From assembly GCA_009731375.1 (NCBI GenBank), contig BJOX01000112.1, positions 840,359 through 904,358 on the forward strand: a stretch of 64,000 nt of DNA, read 5' to 3'. This document shows positions 33,729 through 43,818 of this stretch, in pieces; the first letter of the stretch is position 1, and the number at the start of each line of letters is the position of its first letter. The translations under genes were made by a program, and so were the position numbers. The notes beneath the pieces are model-generated. The model worked only from the letters and a program-made list of their open reading frames with translations. It made no database searches and was not told where the DNA came from. This stretch comes from Paulinella micropora. Its lineage: Eukaryota > Cercozoa > Imbricatea > Euglyphida.

Positions 33729-33927
33729 CGACGCTGCTGTAGGACTCCTTGTCGTTCTTCCACATCTCTCCGATGCGCTGCATGCGCTCCTTGTGCGGTA
33801 GCTTCTTGATCTCTTCATCCTTCATCTTCTCTTGGAAGTAGGCATTGTACTTGGAAGGCGCCCTTGTCCTCTTCTGCTTGACCGTCTCCTCGGCGGGCTT
33901 GGGCTTGCAGTTGTCGCAGTAAGACAT
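33655..33927 (-). CDS. HMG-box-like protein (90 aa)
   Basis: N-terminal CDNC (possible zinc knuckle half), then a basic Lys/Arg stretch, then RAPSKYNAYFQEKMKDEEIK and RMQRIGEMWKNDKES, which fit the first two helices of an HMG/YABBY-type box (PSxYNxF..., ...IgxmWk). The C terminus is Ala/Pro-rich. Such small HMG proteins are packaged or act as DNA benders in large DNA viruses. It overlaps the end of the resolvase gene and is upstream of the major capsid gene on the same strand. Confidence 0.7.
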   Translation of the reverse strand: MSYCDNCKPKPAEETVKQKRTRAPSKYNAYFQEKMKDEEIKKLPHKERMQRIGEMWKNDKESYSSVVKGREPAPAEPAPAVAPSAPAQTI

Positions 33928-33993
33928 CTCTTTTAATTAAAAGGGAAGCCTTTCATACTTAATAGGCACTAGAAGATTCTTTTTTTCTTCTTT

Positions 33994-35781
33994 TTAAGCA
34001 GCGGCTACGTCTAGAGTGCCGGCCCGCTCGTGCAGGTATCGAAAAAAGGCAGAGTAGATGAAAACGTCATAGACGCCGGAAATGAAGCCGCGCTTGCCTA
34101 CGACGGGCGTGCCGGGGATAAGGTCCTCGTTGGCGTTGGTGCCGTCCGACTGGACACTGAGCTTGAGCTGGTAGAAGTCGTCACGTGGCCAGACGACCGG
34201 CTGTCCGTCGAGCGTGGTGATGGTGGCGGTGTAGACAGAGGCCGTGTTGCTTTCTATGTCGGCGGCAGTCGCGCCCGCCCGCGTGCTGGCGAAAGTGATT
34301 TTGACCCCTTGTGACTTGAGGTAAGCGTTCCTGGCGAGTATGGTGTTGAGGTTGGTGAGGCCATTGGTGGCGGGCGAAGTGTAGCGGATGTTGCTGACCT
34401 GTGTAAAAGTGTTGCCGGTCTTGGCCTCGATGATGGCGACGGCGGTGCCCTTGAAGCTGACAAAGAGGCGTAGGGCGTTGGTGGCGATGGCAGGCACGGC
34501 CGCCGTATAGATGGCGCCGTAGGTGAAGGGGATGGAGCTGAGAATAGGCTCGGGCCCAGTGCGCAGCACGAGCCGTTCGCGGTCGCCCTTGAAGTGCTTG
34601 AAGCCGTTCATGCCGCCGTCCATCATGCCCGGGAGGTCGTTGCTGAAGGGGATGCAGTAGATGTTGTTGTGCTTGAGAAAAGAGTGGTTGACTAGATCGC
34701 CGAGCGTGTGTTCGCGGAAATAGCGCTCGTTGACGGGGGTGCCTTCGCCCAAATTGGAGCGGCCGTTGACGTCCTCGAGGTCGATGGTGGTGTCGTCTCC
34801 GAGCGAGTCGCAGATGAGGACGCGGTCCTGGTTCAAGGGGTTGTAGGTTACGTTGCCGTCGTAGTAGCCCGCCTGGCTGCCGCTCTTGCGGAAATAGACA
34901 AAGAGCGCCCCCGAGTTGTGCGAGAACTGGTCGAGGTCGAAGCGGTACTCTTGGTTAGGCACCATGACGTTGCCGAAATCGGCGTACTGCACGTAGTCGA
35001 TGTAGTGCTGCTCGTGGACTTTGCCTATCTTGGAAGGGTGCTTGGAGAGCCGCAGGCCGTTGGGCAGCACGTGGCAGCCCGAGATGAGCCTGATCTCGTT
35101 GAGGTAAGTCGAGCAAGGGACCGCCAGGGCGGTCTGGTCGCGCTGGAAGATACCGTAGTTGCCGCCCTTGGGGTAGAAGCGGATCTCGAGGTCGCCGCGC
35201 AGGGTGGAGAGGTCGAGGTCCATGCCGTTGAGCCAAGTGTGGATGAGGGGTAAGTAGAAGAAGTGGGTCTGGTCCTTGACAAAAGTGCGGCCCGTCTCGC
35301 GGCCGGTGTAGGGGTCCATGTTGATCATGTCGGCGACGCGTTCGAGCGCCTCGACTGGCAGGGTGTTGAAGGACAGGTGCAGCATGTCGGCGTACTTGCG
35401 GCTGATCTCGGTGCCCGTGAGGCGGTCGTAGAACTCGATGCGTTCGAACCAGTGGCTGACGGGCATGACGCGGGAGTCGGTGGGCTGGCTGGCGGTGGCG
35501 GTGGTGAAGGTGACGGAGAAGCGCAGCGTGTTGTCCTCGAGGACGCCGGCGGAGTTGTTTTCGAGGATGAAGCTGAAGTAGGCGGTGTTGTTGAGAGCGC
35601 CGGTGGGAGGGGCGGGCGCCATGATGGTCTGGACCCAGGCGGGCCGGACATTGATGGCGGACTTGTGGTCCGGGTCTAGTACAATCCCTTGTCCGGTGCG
35701 TTCGTCCCGCTTGCCGGAATCTACCTTGGCCTTCTTGACGGCCGCGGGAGGCACAATGGTAAGGGCGGAATTGCGCTTCAT
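33994..35781 (-). CDS. Major capsid protein, double jelly-roll type
   Basis: A 595-residue protein with the features of a double jelly-roll capsid protein: a basic N terminus (VKKAKVDSGKRDE), a first beta-rich half with NTLRFSVTF and HWFERIEFYDRLTGTEIS, a long loop region with FFYLPLIHTWLNG and DLEIRFYPKGG, and a second beta-rich half (LRLFVSFKGTAVAI, then FYQLKLSVQ, VFIYSAFFRYL). The size and position beside penton-like, resolvase and membrane genes agree. I cannot say from motifs alone whether it groups with polinton-like viruses, mriyaviruses or other Nucleocytoviricota. Structural prediction would settle the fold. Confidence 0.78.
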   Translation of the reverse strand: MKRNSALTIVPPAAVKKAKVDSGKRDERTGQGIVLDPDHKSAINVRPAWVQTIMAPAPPTGALNNTAYFSFILENNSAGVLEDNTLRFSVTFTTATASQPTDSRVMPVSHWFERIEFYDRLTGTEISRKYADMLHLSFNTLPVEALERVADMINMDPYTGRETGRTFVKDQTHFFYLPLIHTWLNGMDLDLSTLRGDLEIRFYPKGGNYGIFQRDQTALAVPCSTYLNEIRLISGCHVLPNGLRLSKHPSKIGKVHEQHYIDYVQYADFGNVMVPNQEYRFDLDQFSHNSGALFVYFRKSGSQAGYYDGNVTYNPLNQDRVLICDSLGDDTTIDLEDVNGRSNLGEGTPVNERYFREHTLGDLVNHSFLKHNNIYCIPFSNDLPGMMDGGMNGFKHFKGDRERLVLRTGPEPILSSIPFTYGAIYTAAVPAIATNALRLFVSFKGTAVAIIEAKTGNTFTQVSNIRYTSPATNGLTNLNTILARNAYLKSQGVKITFASTRAGATAADIESNTASVYTATITTLDGQPVVWPRDDFYQLKLSVQSDGTNANEDLIPGTPVVGKRGFISGVYDVFIYSAFFRYLHERAGTLDVAAA

Positions 35782-35850
35782 GACCTCTCCGGAGCGGACC
35801 GGTATAGGATTAGGAGTAACACAACAGAAGATTTAAAATTTTTCGCTTTG

Positions 35851-36153
35851 TTACTTGCGAGTGAGGAGGTAGACGCCGCCGAGGCCGGCCGCGGCGACAA
35901 GAGGCCACTTGAGGTTTTCGGTGGCCTTTGTGGCGCCGTGGATCATTTCTTTGGGCAGGTGCACGATCTCGTCGATCTCCCGGCCCGTCCAGGCAACGAC
36001 CTTTCTAAAGTTCTCGGCCGCGCGGACGTTGCGCTCGTGCTGCCGGCGGTGTATGCGGTCGTGCTTGTCCTGTCGCGCCTGCTTGCGGAGGGAGTGCCGG
36101 TGCTCTTTCTCCTTGCGAGCGGCTTTCCGGACCGAAGCGTGCCGTTTACCCAT
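35851..36153 (-). CDS. Basic protein with C-terminal membrane segment (100 aa)
   Basis: The first 55 residues are strongly Arg/Lys/His-rich (RKEKEHRHSLRKQARQDKHD), followed by an amphipathic middle and a C-terminal hydrophobic stretch WPLVAAAGLGGVYLL ending in TRK. The layout suits a small virion membrane protein with a nucleic-acid-facing basic tail. It is in a run of small minus-strand genes after the capsid gene. No family recognised. Confidence 0.6.
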   Translation of the reverse strand: MGKRHASVRKAARKEKEHRHSLRKQARQDKHDRIHRRQHERNVRAAENFRKVVAWTGREIDEIVHLPKEMIHGATKATENLKWPLVAAAGLGGVYLLTRK

Positions 36154-36220
36154 TTTCTTTCCGGCTTTAAGTATAGTTCCGGGAGAAAATTGTTTTTTTT
36201 TTCTTCTTCTTAAAGACTTT

Positions 36221-36598
36221 TTAATAAACGATAACCTGGCAGATCCTGCCGAGTATGTCTGTGACGGGCGTGAGGAAGCGTTCGCTAGTAAGTAAATCTG
36301 CGGAGGCGAGTATGCGCTGCTTGAGCTGCGCGGTGTTCGGCGTGGGTGCCTTCATGCGGTTGGCCAGGAGGAGCCAGGTCTTTGACTCGGACTTTACGTA
36401 GTCGCCAAGTTTTCCATCCCGGTAGGCGGGCAGGAAGAACCTTTGTACTATAGCGACCTGCTGCTCGAGGAGGGTGGCGCCCGCCTGGCCCTTGGCTTCA
36501 TTTATCTCCGCTTGGGTCGCTAGCTTGTGCTGCAGGAAGACGTTGTCGAGCTCCAGGAAGAGCGTCGTTAGTGCCTGCCGCTTGGTTTGCTGGGACAT
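36221..36598 (-). CDS. Hypothetical helical protein (125 aa)
   Basis: Mostly helical, starting with KRQALTTLFLELDNVFLQH. It lacks TM segments and recognisable motifs. Its start overlaps the end of the upstream TM gene (36498-36725) by about 100 bp in another frame. Its stop codon overlaps an ATTAAA on the minus strand. Probable virion or assembly protein by position only. Confidence 0.55.
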   Translation of the reverse strand: MSQQTKRQALTTLFLELDNVFLQHKLATQAEINEAKGQAGATLLEQQVAIVQRFFLPAYRDGKLGDYVKSESKTWLLLANRMKAPTPNTAQLKQRILASADLLTSERFLTPVTDILGRICQVIVY

Positions 36599-36725
36599 GT
36601 GGGGCGGGCCGGTCTAGATCGCAGTGGTAGTAGTAGTAGCGGTGTCCGGCGATTAAACGGTAGGCGGTCGCGAAGGTTAGCACAATGACTGCCCAGGCAA
36701 GGATCGCTTCTTGCCAGAGGTGCAT
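36498..36725 (-). CDS. Small single-TM protein (75 aa)
   Basis: Begins MHLWQEAILAWAVIVLTFATAYRLIAGHRYYYYH, a clear N-terminal TM helix followed by a Tyr run. The remainder is Pro/Ala-rich and overlaps the next gene, so the end may be less constrained. It fills the space between two same-strand genes, which supports it. Confidence 0.5.
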   Translation of the reverse strand: MHLWQEAILAWAVIVLTFATAYRLIAGHRYYYYHCDLDRPAPHVPANQAAGTNDALPGARQRLPAAQASDPSGDK

Positions 36726-36748
36726 TTACTTCTTAAGCCGCCAGAAGA

Positions 36749-37222
36749 TTAAAACCGGTATTCTTGTCCGTCTGAGTGAGGAGCGATGTAGTTTTCGTAG
36801 AAGAACTGCGAGACGATCTCGGTGACGGCGCCGAGCATGAAGAGCCTGGAGCCCTCGTCGCCCGCCGCTGGCTTGAAGGCCCTGCCCGCAAAGAAGCCGG
36901 GGAGGGTGGCCATGAGCACACCGCCACCGAAGACGTGGACGGCGAGGCTAGGGTACCTGGTCAACCGGCCCTCTTGCGTGTGTCCCAGAACGCGTGACTG
37001 GAGGATGTCGACGATGCTGGTAATAAGAAAGGCGTACAAGGCAAAGCCCGTTCCCTTGGAGAGCGTATAGCCTCCGCCGAACCGCGAGAGGGAAAACTGT
37101 GCGTCGGAGCTGGGGATGACAAAAGGGGCGGCCACATAGGCAAAAGCCGCGGCGGTGAGGCTGCGGCCGATGTTTTCAAAAGAGACGAAATCGGCAACGG
37201 CTACGGGCAGACGTACCGGCAT
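36749..37222 (-). CDS. Multi-pass membrane protein (157 aa)
   Basis: Contains about four hydrophobic segments, for example LTAAAFAYVAAPFVIPS, GFALYAFLITSIVDIL and VHVFGGGVLMATLPGFFAG, and ends in a polar tail. Likely a viral membrane protein embedded in an internal or envelope membrane. It lies between a single-TM gene and a proline-rich gene in a tight minus-strand cluster. Family not recognised. Confidence 0.62.
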   Translation of the reverse strand: MPVRLPVAVADFVSFENIGRSLTAAAFAYVAAPFVIPSSDAQFSLSRFGGGYTLSKGTGFALYAFLITSIVDILQSRVLGHTQEGRLTRYPSLAVHVFGGGVLMATLPGFFAGRAFKPAAGDEGSRLFMLGAVTEIVSQFFYENYIAPHSDGQEYRF

Positions 37223-37288
37223 CGGCTTCTTTGTTAATGTAATTAAAACGATCGTAGAAGAAAAAAAAAATCATTTTTTTAATTAATA

Positions 37289-37924
37289 TTATGGCGCCGG
37301 CGCGTCAAAATTCACACTGCTGCTAGGCGGAAGGAGGGCTATGTTTTGCGCGTGGGTGACGGCGGCCATCTGTGCAGTGAGCAGAGTGAGTTCGGTTAGA
37401 GGGTCCAGTCGCTGCATGCATATACCGGCCCGGAGCTTGGCCCGTTCGTAGAGGAAGAGCCAGCGCTCGTGCTGAAAGCACTTATCGACGGTGCCGTTGA
37501 TCTTGAACCTGCTGCGGCTGGCGATGAGGTTCTCGAGGCAGGCGAGGCCCTGTTGGATGGCTGAGTCGGTGAGGTCGCTGGCGAGATCGCCCTCGAGCAC
37601 TTCCTCGACCTCGTCGAGCAGGAGCGGGAGGCGCGCGCGGGGTAGGCGGCGGAGGGCCTTGCTGTCGCAGGAGATGCCGGCCTGTTTGAGCTTGGGCGCA
37701 ATGAGAGGGGAGCGGGAGTAGGCCGTGAGGAGTTGGTAGGCTGGGTCCTCGCGCAGAGCTGGTTGCGCGCCAGTCGCATTGGGAAGAGGAGGAAGAGGGG
37801 GAGCAGGAGGGCGCGGGGCGGAAGTGCGCTGCCTCTTCCTGGGCGGCGGCTTTTCCGCAGCGGCAACGGGTTTTGGTTGTTGTTGCTTTTGGTCGGCCGG
37901 TTCGAGGTTAGCAAAAGGGTCCAT
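37289..37924 (-). CDS. Hypothetical protein with Pro-rich basic N-terminus (211 aa)
   Basis: Residues 1-50 are Gln/Pro-rich with a basic motif (PPRKRQRTS) that could be a nuclear signal. The rest is helical (LLLDEVEEVLEGDLASDLTD) with two Cys. The stop is followed on the minus strand by ATTAATTAAA. No domain recognised. By location among capsid-region genes it may be structural. Confidence 0.55.
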   Translation of the reverse strand: MDPFANLEPADQKQQQPKPVAAAEKPPPRKRQRTSAPRPPAPPLPPLPNATGAQPALREDPAYQLLTAYSRSPLIAPKLKQAGISCDSKALRRLPRARLPLLLDEVEEVLEGDLASDLTDSAIQQGLACLENLIASRSRFKINGTVDKCFQHERWLFLYERAKLRAGICMQRLDPLTELTLLTAQMAAVTHAQNIALLPPSSSVNFDAPAP

Positions 37925-37966
37925 GATCTACAGTGTGCTGATTATCGATTCTTTGGTAAGAGAAGA

Positions 37967-38584
37967 TTAAAACAACTGCTCTCTGTCTGCTGTTTCCGCG
38001 CCGATACCGATGAAGTTGGCAGAAGTCGAGTTGATTGAGTCCCAGCCGCGCACGTTGCCGTCTGCTCTTTCGAAGGCGGAGACGGCGGGCAGACGAGCCC
38101 ACTGCTCGTCGCGCATCTTGGCCGACTGGTACTCTTCGATCATGCGCGCCGCCTGCATGCAGCCCTCCCAGTCGTTGCCGTAGTTGCGGCGGAGCTCCTG
38201 CAGCCACGGCTGCATTGCTCCCGGTGGTCTTACACCATTTACGTCTGGTCCAGCGTCCTGAAAGCAGTTTGCCTTGCGAAAACGAACGCCGTACAAAGCT
38301 TCGATTTGGGCAGAATCACCCACAAGCAGGACGGCGCCCTTGTACCAGGAAGCCAATGAGTTTTTGCTGAGCTTGCGCGCGATTGCCTTCATGTTCTTCA
38401 TGTCGTTATCTCCCTCGTTGTTACCAATCGACTGGAGCGCCGAGAAGATGATGGACGAAGTGGCGAGGGCATCGGTCTTGACGACGGGGTCGGTCTGTGT
38501 ACCGCGCTCGGCGAGCTCATTGACGTGCGCGGCCGCCCTTTCCGCCGGTGTGTTGGTGAGGCGTACTGGCCCGCCGTTGGACAT
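37967..38584 (-). CDS. Hypothetical protein (205 aa)
   Basis: A soluble, mixed alpha/beta-looking protein with SIIFSALQSIGNNEG and WYKGAVLLVGDSAQIEALYG, the latter only superficially like a nucleotide-binding loop. No family recognised. The start overlaps the upstream gene end by 68 bp in another frame, and it is 42 bp upstream of the next minus-strand gene. Confidence 0.55.
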   Translation of the reverse strand: MSNGGPVRLTNTPAERAAAHVNELAERGTQTDPVVKTDALATSSIIFSALQSIGNNEGDNDMKNMKAIARKLSKNSLASWYKGAVLLVGDSAQIEALYGVRFRKANCFQDAGPDVNGVRPPGAMQPWLQELRRNYGNDWEGCMQAARMIEEYQSAKMRDEQWARLPAVSAFERADGNVRGWDSINSTSANFIGIGAETADREQLF

Positions 38585-38897
38585 CTTCCGGCGGCAGTGA
38601 CTTGTTAGTAGGTTTGTCGTGAGAAGATATTTTTTTCACTGTCAAAGTGAGGGCCTCTTCCGAGCGCTGGACTTGGTCAGGGGTGATGCGCAGCAGGATC
38701 TCGGCGTCCTGTATTTTGGGCTGGTCGAAGATCGTTTCGACGGGCGCCTCCTCTACTTTCACGTGGAGGGCCTGTAGCGCCTTTTCTTGGATGGAGGCCT
38801 GTTTCATGTTTCTGGCGCGGTCGGTGCGCATCTCTTTTTCCTTGAGGTAGCCGAGCGCAAGCGCTAGCTGGGGGTCAGCGTGCATAAGATGTTGCAT
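38517..38897 (-). CDS. Hypothetical protein (126 aa)
   Basis: Helical N terminus (LALALGYLKEKEMRTDRARN), a middle with VEEAPVETIFDQPKIQDAEIL, and a basic Gly/Arg-rich C terminus. It is divergent from a truncated plus-strand gene starting at 38972. No function assigned. Confidence 0.5.
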   Translation of the reverse strand: MQHLMHADPQLALALGYLKEKEMRTDRARNMKQASIQEKALQALHVKVEEAPVETIFDQPKIQDAEILLRITPDQVQRSEEALTLTVKKISSHDKPTNKSLPPEDVQRRASTPHQHTGGKGGRARQ

Positions 38898-38971
38898 TCT
38901 TTCTCTTCTTTTGCCTTTATGATAAATGATGATTTTTTTTTCTTTGTAAAAAGGAGCGGGATTTTTTTACC

Positions 38972-39030
38972 CATGAATAACTACCGGTTGCTCTACTCGT
39001 TGCTTCTTGCCGCTGTGTACCGTCACCTGC
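38972..39030 (+). CDS. Truncated gene start before gap
   Basis: An ATG at 38972 behind a T9 tract opens a hydrophobic N terminus (MNNYRLLYSLLLAAVYRHL) that looks like a signal anchor or TM segment. The frame enters the 10-N gap at 39031-39040, and what follows the gap is antisense to another gene, so the rest is missing. Confidence 0.45.
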
Positions 39031-39040
39031 NNNNNNNNNN

Positions 39041-42000
39041 CGACTTTTCGGTAGGTCCCAGACCCATGGAACGTGTCTGGGCCCTGTCCTGTAACAGCTC
39101 CTCGAACAAGGGCAACGGCGGCTGGTCCTTGAACTCTCTTATCAGGTTTTTATCTACATCTTCATCGGTACCGTAGGCCAGCGCCATCCGGACGAGCTTG
39201 ACCCTGTCTTCAAAAGAGATCTTCTGGAGGTCCTCCATGCCTGGCGTTGGTTTGTCCGCTAAGCCGGGAAAGATCTTGTAGTCCAGGTCTGTCTCCTCGC
39301 CGGTAGCAGTAGCGGTTAGCACCAGGTTGGCTAGGTAGCGCACTGCCAAATTTTCTTTGTACTTTGCTCTGTTCACGGGGTCCTTGATGATGTCCTCGAT
39401 GACTCGTTTGGTCGCGTTGCGTACAAAGGCCTTGGCCTCCGCTGGCTTGCCACGGACTTGGTCGAGCAGTTTCCTTTCATCGACGACCATGTTTCGCTTG
39501 CGCATGGCTTCCAGGATACCCACACGCAGCATATTCAGGCTGTCTCGGGCGTGCCCTTCAGGCAGAGCTCTCCCGTTCATGGCAAGGTACAGGAGTTCTT
39601 GCTCAGCCTGCTTGGTCTCGAGCTCTCTGTGTTCTGTCGATTCCATGTCCACTGGCGCGATGCTGTGTTCTCCTGCATTGATCGCGTTGTCGTCCTGGGT
39701 AAAATGGCCACGGCCGCCACCGTTGTCGTTTCCATTAGGGTCAAGTTGGAAAACCTTGCCCTTGCCTTTGCTATCGCCTGTGCTGACCGCTGTGGCACCT
39801 GCCTCTGCCTCGCTTCGTTCAAAGGTACCTCCGCCGATGGAGGCCCCGCCCGCGGCCATGCGCACCGGCACGCCATCGTTGCCTCCTTGGACGTTGAACC
39901 CGGCGTTGCGCAGCCAGCTGGTGGCCATGAGGCTGCCAAACAGCGACTTGAAGCTCTCGACGACGGTAGGCTGCTCGAGGGAACCACTTCCGATGGCGTC
40001 GCCGACGTCCTGGCGCTGGGTGAAAGCAGGTACTAGCTGGCTGGAGACCCAGTCCCAAGCCCGGCTGAAGCTGCTGCCCTGCGGGAAATTTTTCTTTTCG
40101 CGCTCGAGGAAAGTCGTCATGTACTCGGCCATGTTGTACTTGTTGATGGTGTCCTGGTACTCTTGGTCGCTGGCCTCGTGGACGAGCCTTTTCTGCTCTT
40201 CTGGAGGCAAGTCGGGCGCGAGCGCCTCGACGGTAGCTTGCTTGAGCTCGACGATCTTCTGTTGTGTCTCCTCTGCCTTGACCTCGAGCTGTTGTGCGGT
40301 CACGACTGTCTTGTCCTGTTTCATCTTCTGGATCGCTTGCTGGTATTGTTCGATTCTTGCCTTGAGTTTGGCCTGGACGTTGCCAGCCGAAGTGGCAGTC
40401 TGTCTGATGGCGTTTTTGGCCCGTTGCTTGTACTTCTCGTGCTCGGCCTTGAGAGTTTTCTCTCGTTCTGTGTAAGCTGCCTGCTCGGCCCTGAGCAAGG
40501 CTTCCCTTTCTTCGGCCTCCTGGAGCTGGCGCGTTAGTTGTCGGAGCTTGCCCTCGTCGTTTTGCCGCATTTTAAGCCCCTCCCTGGCTTGCTTGACCGC
40601 TTTCAGTGCATTCTCCCTGGCCTTAACTTCACTGTCCTTGAGATGATCTAGCTTTTTTTGTGCCTGCTCTAGTTTTTGCCTGAGCTTTTTGATCTCGGAG
40701 GTCTGTTTCTTATCCTTTTCGTCCATCTGCACGACGGTCTCGTCGCCTTGTGCGATTGTTTCGGTAGCTAGGCGCAGCTTTTCTCTGAGCTGCTTGACCT
40801 GTGCGATCTTTTTGTTGTATTCCTCCCCTGCTTCTGCTAGTGCGATGTTGTTGGCGCGGCTTTCTTGTTCGAGTTCTGTCACTCTGACCTGTAGCGCCTG
40901 CCCGCCCTGCTCGGCCGCGGCCAGGTCGCGCTGTAGCGCCTGCTCGCGCTTCTGTGCGGCTGTTAGCATACGTACGGCCTGTCTGGCCTCTTTGGTGAGC
41001 TGGCCGATCGCTTCTTTGCTCTGGGCGGCCTGAGTGTTGAGTTCGGTTAGTTTAGTCAAGGCGGACTTGGCTAGGGCTTTGTGCTCGCGCGCGAGACGGG
41101 TCTGCTGCCGGAGGGCAGCCTCGTGCTGTCCTGCCTCTGCCTGTAGCTTCTTGATGTCGTCGGCGCGTTTCTTGTTCTCTGTAGCCATGCGTTTCAGGTC
41201 CTTAAGCAAGAGCTTTTCGTTACGTTTGTAGTTTTCGGCCTGCTGCTCTAGCTCCCGGTTGTGCCGCTGGGCTTCCTGTAGCTCTTGAGTCAGCCTTTGG
41301 TTCTTGTCTCTCTCGGCCTGCGTGTTGCCCTCCGACGTTTTGAGGCGTTCGTTGCTCTGCTGTAACTCTGCCTGGAGCCGGTCGACCTCGTTGTCTCTTT
41401 TGGTGAGGTTGTCCAAGTAGTCCATGGCTAGCTTCTTCGCTTCTTGGCGCATGGCCTCTACCTCTGCGCTGTGTTTTTCTTTCTGTTCGGCCCCTTGTGC
41501 TTCCAGCCCCTTGTTTTCTTGCGCCAGTTGAGTCATCTTCGTTTCCAAGTCGGTGGCTCGTTGCTGTATGTTCTTGAGTTCTGCTTCGGCCGCCTGTAGT
41601 TCTTGGTTGACTCTGAACACTTGTTTGCTTGCGCGAGTAGCTTCTCGTGCCGACTCGGCCGCCTGTTGTTGGGCCGTGCGGGCCTTGGACTCTGCTTCTT
41701 CTGTCCTCTGGTGCAACTCCCTTTCTTTTTCGCTGGTACCTAGCAGGGCGGCCTGTGCCTGTGTGTTTTCTCTGGTTACTTCGGCCGCCGCCTTTTCGAC
41801 GTCTGTTAGTTTTTCCTTGGTCTCCTTGAGCTCTCGTGCTGCTTGTTGTGCTTCTTGCGTTGCTTGGGAGGCCTGTGCTGCTAGATCAGTGTTCTTGCCT
41901 TTGGTATTTTCCAGCTGCCGTTGGAGTTCGGCGGCCCGCTGCTTGGCGAGCTCGGCCTCTCTTTGCTTGTCTTGCACCTCCTGTTTGTGCCGTTCGAGCG

Positions 42001-43795
42001 CCTCGCCGAGCTGGTTGATCATTGCCTGTTTGACTGCCCTCTGCTGGCTCTCGTGTTCGGCTACCTGTTTAGCTTGCTGTAGTTGTAGCTTAAGCTGTCC
42101 TACCAGTAATTTGTTCCTTTCGTTCTCGCCGGAGGCTTTTTCTAAGTCGATGCCCAAATTGACGATGTCGGTGTTCAGTTTGGCTACGGCTTGGTCGTGC
42201 TGGTCTTTGAGTTCGGCAGAGTATGTCTCCGTGTGCTGTACGGCCGACATGATCCCTTGCGCGGCGTTGGACTTTGCGAGATCCTGTCTCAGCTTTTCGT
42301 TGAGAACCTCGAGTTCTTTGGCCCTCTGTTGTTCTTTCAGCAGGCTCTCTCGCATGCCGCGGAATTCTTCCTGCTGTCGCTGGAGAGATGCCTGTAGTCT
42401 CTGCTGGTTTTCCAGCGCTGCTTGTGCCTGTGGGCTTTGAGCAGCCAGCAGGGCGTTCCTATGTTCTTCCAGCTCCGCTTCGACTTTTTTCAGCTCTGCC
42501 TTTGTTTCCTCGTGCTGTTTGAGGCCACTCTGTAGCTTTTCTATGGTTTTGTTGTTCTCTGCTAGCTGCCTTTTGGCTTCGTTGGCACTAGCCTGTTCTT
42601 TTTTGAGACGGTCCTCTAGACCGGCGGCCTTAGCTATGGCGTCCTGTACTTCACGAGACTTTTTGTCAAGTTCTTTTTTAGCTTGACTTAATTCAGTAGT
42701 CAAGCCCTGTCGCTGATCGTCGCTCATTATCTTGCTGATGCCTAGTTCATTCTCCAGGTCCCTGATTCTGCCCATAAGCCCCTTCTTCTCATCTTGTAAT
42801 ACGCTGGCGTATGCTCTCGTCTTATGTATCTGTAGTGACATGTCCATCATCGCTGCTAACTCGTCTCTTGCTATAGCATCTGCTTTTTTGAGCTCACCTT
42901 GCAGATAATCTAGGTCCTCTTGTTTTTGTTGTCCTACGTGAATATACTCATCGAGCCGTCGTTTCATCTCCTTGAGCTGTTGCTCCAGAGCCGCTTGACC
43001 CTCCCTGTTTTTTGTATCATCGCCAGTGACTGCATCAGTGGACGGACGATGTGGCTTTTTCACTTCTCCGCCGCCACCGCCACTACTGAGTTCGACAGGT
43101 TCTCTGTTTTCACCATCCACTACAGCGACCTCTTCTATTCCTTTTTGTTCCGGTTCTTCGTATCCAGCCTTTCCGTTTTCGCCATCGCCTCCTTCCCCTG
43201 ATTCCTCCTCCTCCTTTCCTCCACCTTCCTCTGGTTCTACATCCCAATTTATATTTCCAACCGGTTCGCCTTCGCCGTCGTCCTCTGGTTCGTCGCCTTC
43301 ATCCCCCTCTGGTTCTTCATTAGATTGGCTGCCACCGCCGCCACTGCTGCTGCTGCTGCTACTGCTACTACTACTGCTGCTACTACTGCTACTACTGCTA
43401 CTGCTACTAGTACTGCTACTACTGCTACTACTGCTGCTGCTACTGCTACTGCTACTACTACTACTGCTACTGCTACTACTGCTACTACTGCTACTACTAC
43501 TACTGCTACTGCTACCGCTGCTGCTGCTGCCGCGGCCGCCTTGTGGAGCAGATGCAGGCACAGGCACACGAACGAGTGCTTCGAGTGCATTAGCTAAGAC
43601 AGGGTCAGCCCAACGCATGATAGTGGCGGTCCTCTTGTGCATTACAGCAGAGCCACCGCCCTCGTAGCGCCCAGAGCCTACTTTGAAGCGTAGTTGTTTC
43701 CGGTTGACCCATGGTTCCAGACGCGAGCCGGTGAATTCCCTGGCCCGAGTTTCTTTGTCCTTTTCCATCCATCTCGAGAGCCGTAAATATGACAT
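39041..43795 (-). CDS. Very long coiled-coil protein, poly-Ser linker
   Basis: A ~1585-residue protein whose C-terminal end is lost in the gap at 39031-39040. Residues 1-85 form a module shared with the neighbouring gene at 43819-44211. A poly-Ser tract (about residues 93-160; plus-strand GCT/ACT repeats at 43340-43530) and an acidic Gly/Glu region follow. From about residue 270 to 1300 there are continuous heptad-rich Gln/Glu/Lys/Ala sequences, a coiled coil of more than a thousand residues. The last ~290 residues are more globular. Candidate roles are a tape-measure or scaffold-like structural protein or a large tegument-like filament. No enzymatic motif seen. Confidence 0.7.
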
Positions 43796-43818
43796 GCCAG
43801 TCTAGTCTGTCTTTTTAG

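Noticed and set aside
37967-38584. P-loop ATPase reading of AVLLVGDSAQIE
   Set aside because: Lacks the GK(S/T) of a Walker A motif, so only superficial.
41553-42440. 295-codon plus-strand frame rich in Ser/Cys/Ala
   Set aside because: Antisense shadow of the long coiled-coil gene; composition follows the heptad repeats of the real frame.
43325-43597. Ala-Thr and Leu repeat frames over the poly-Ser tract
   Set aside because: Other frames of a GCT/ACT trinucleotide run within the coiled-coil gene.
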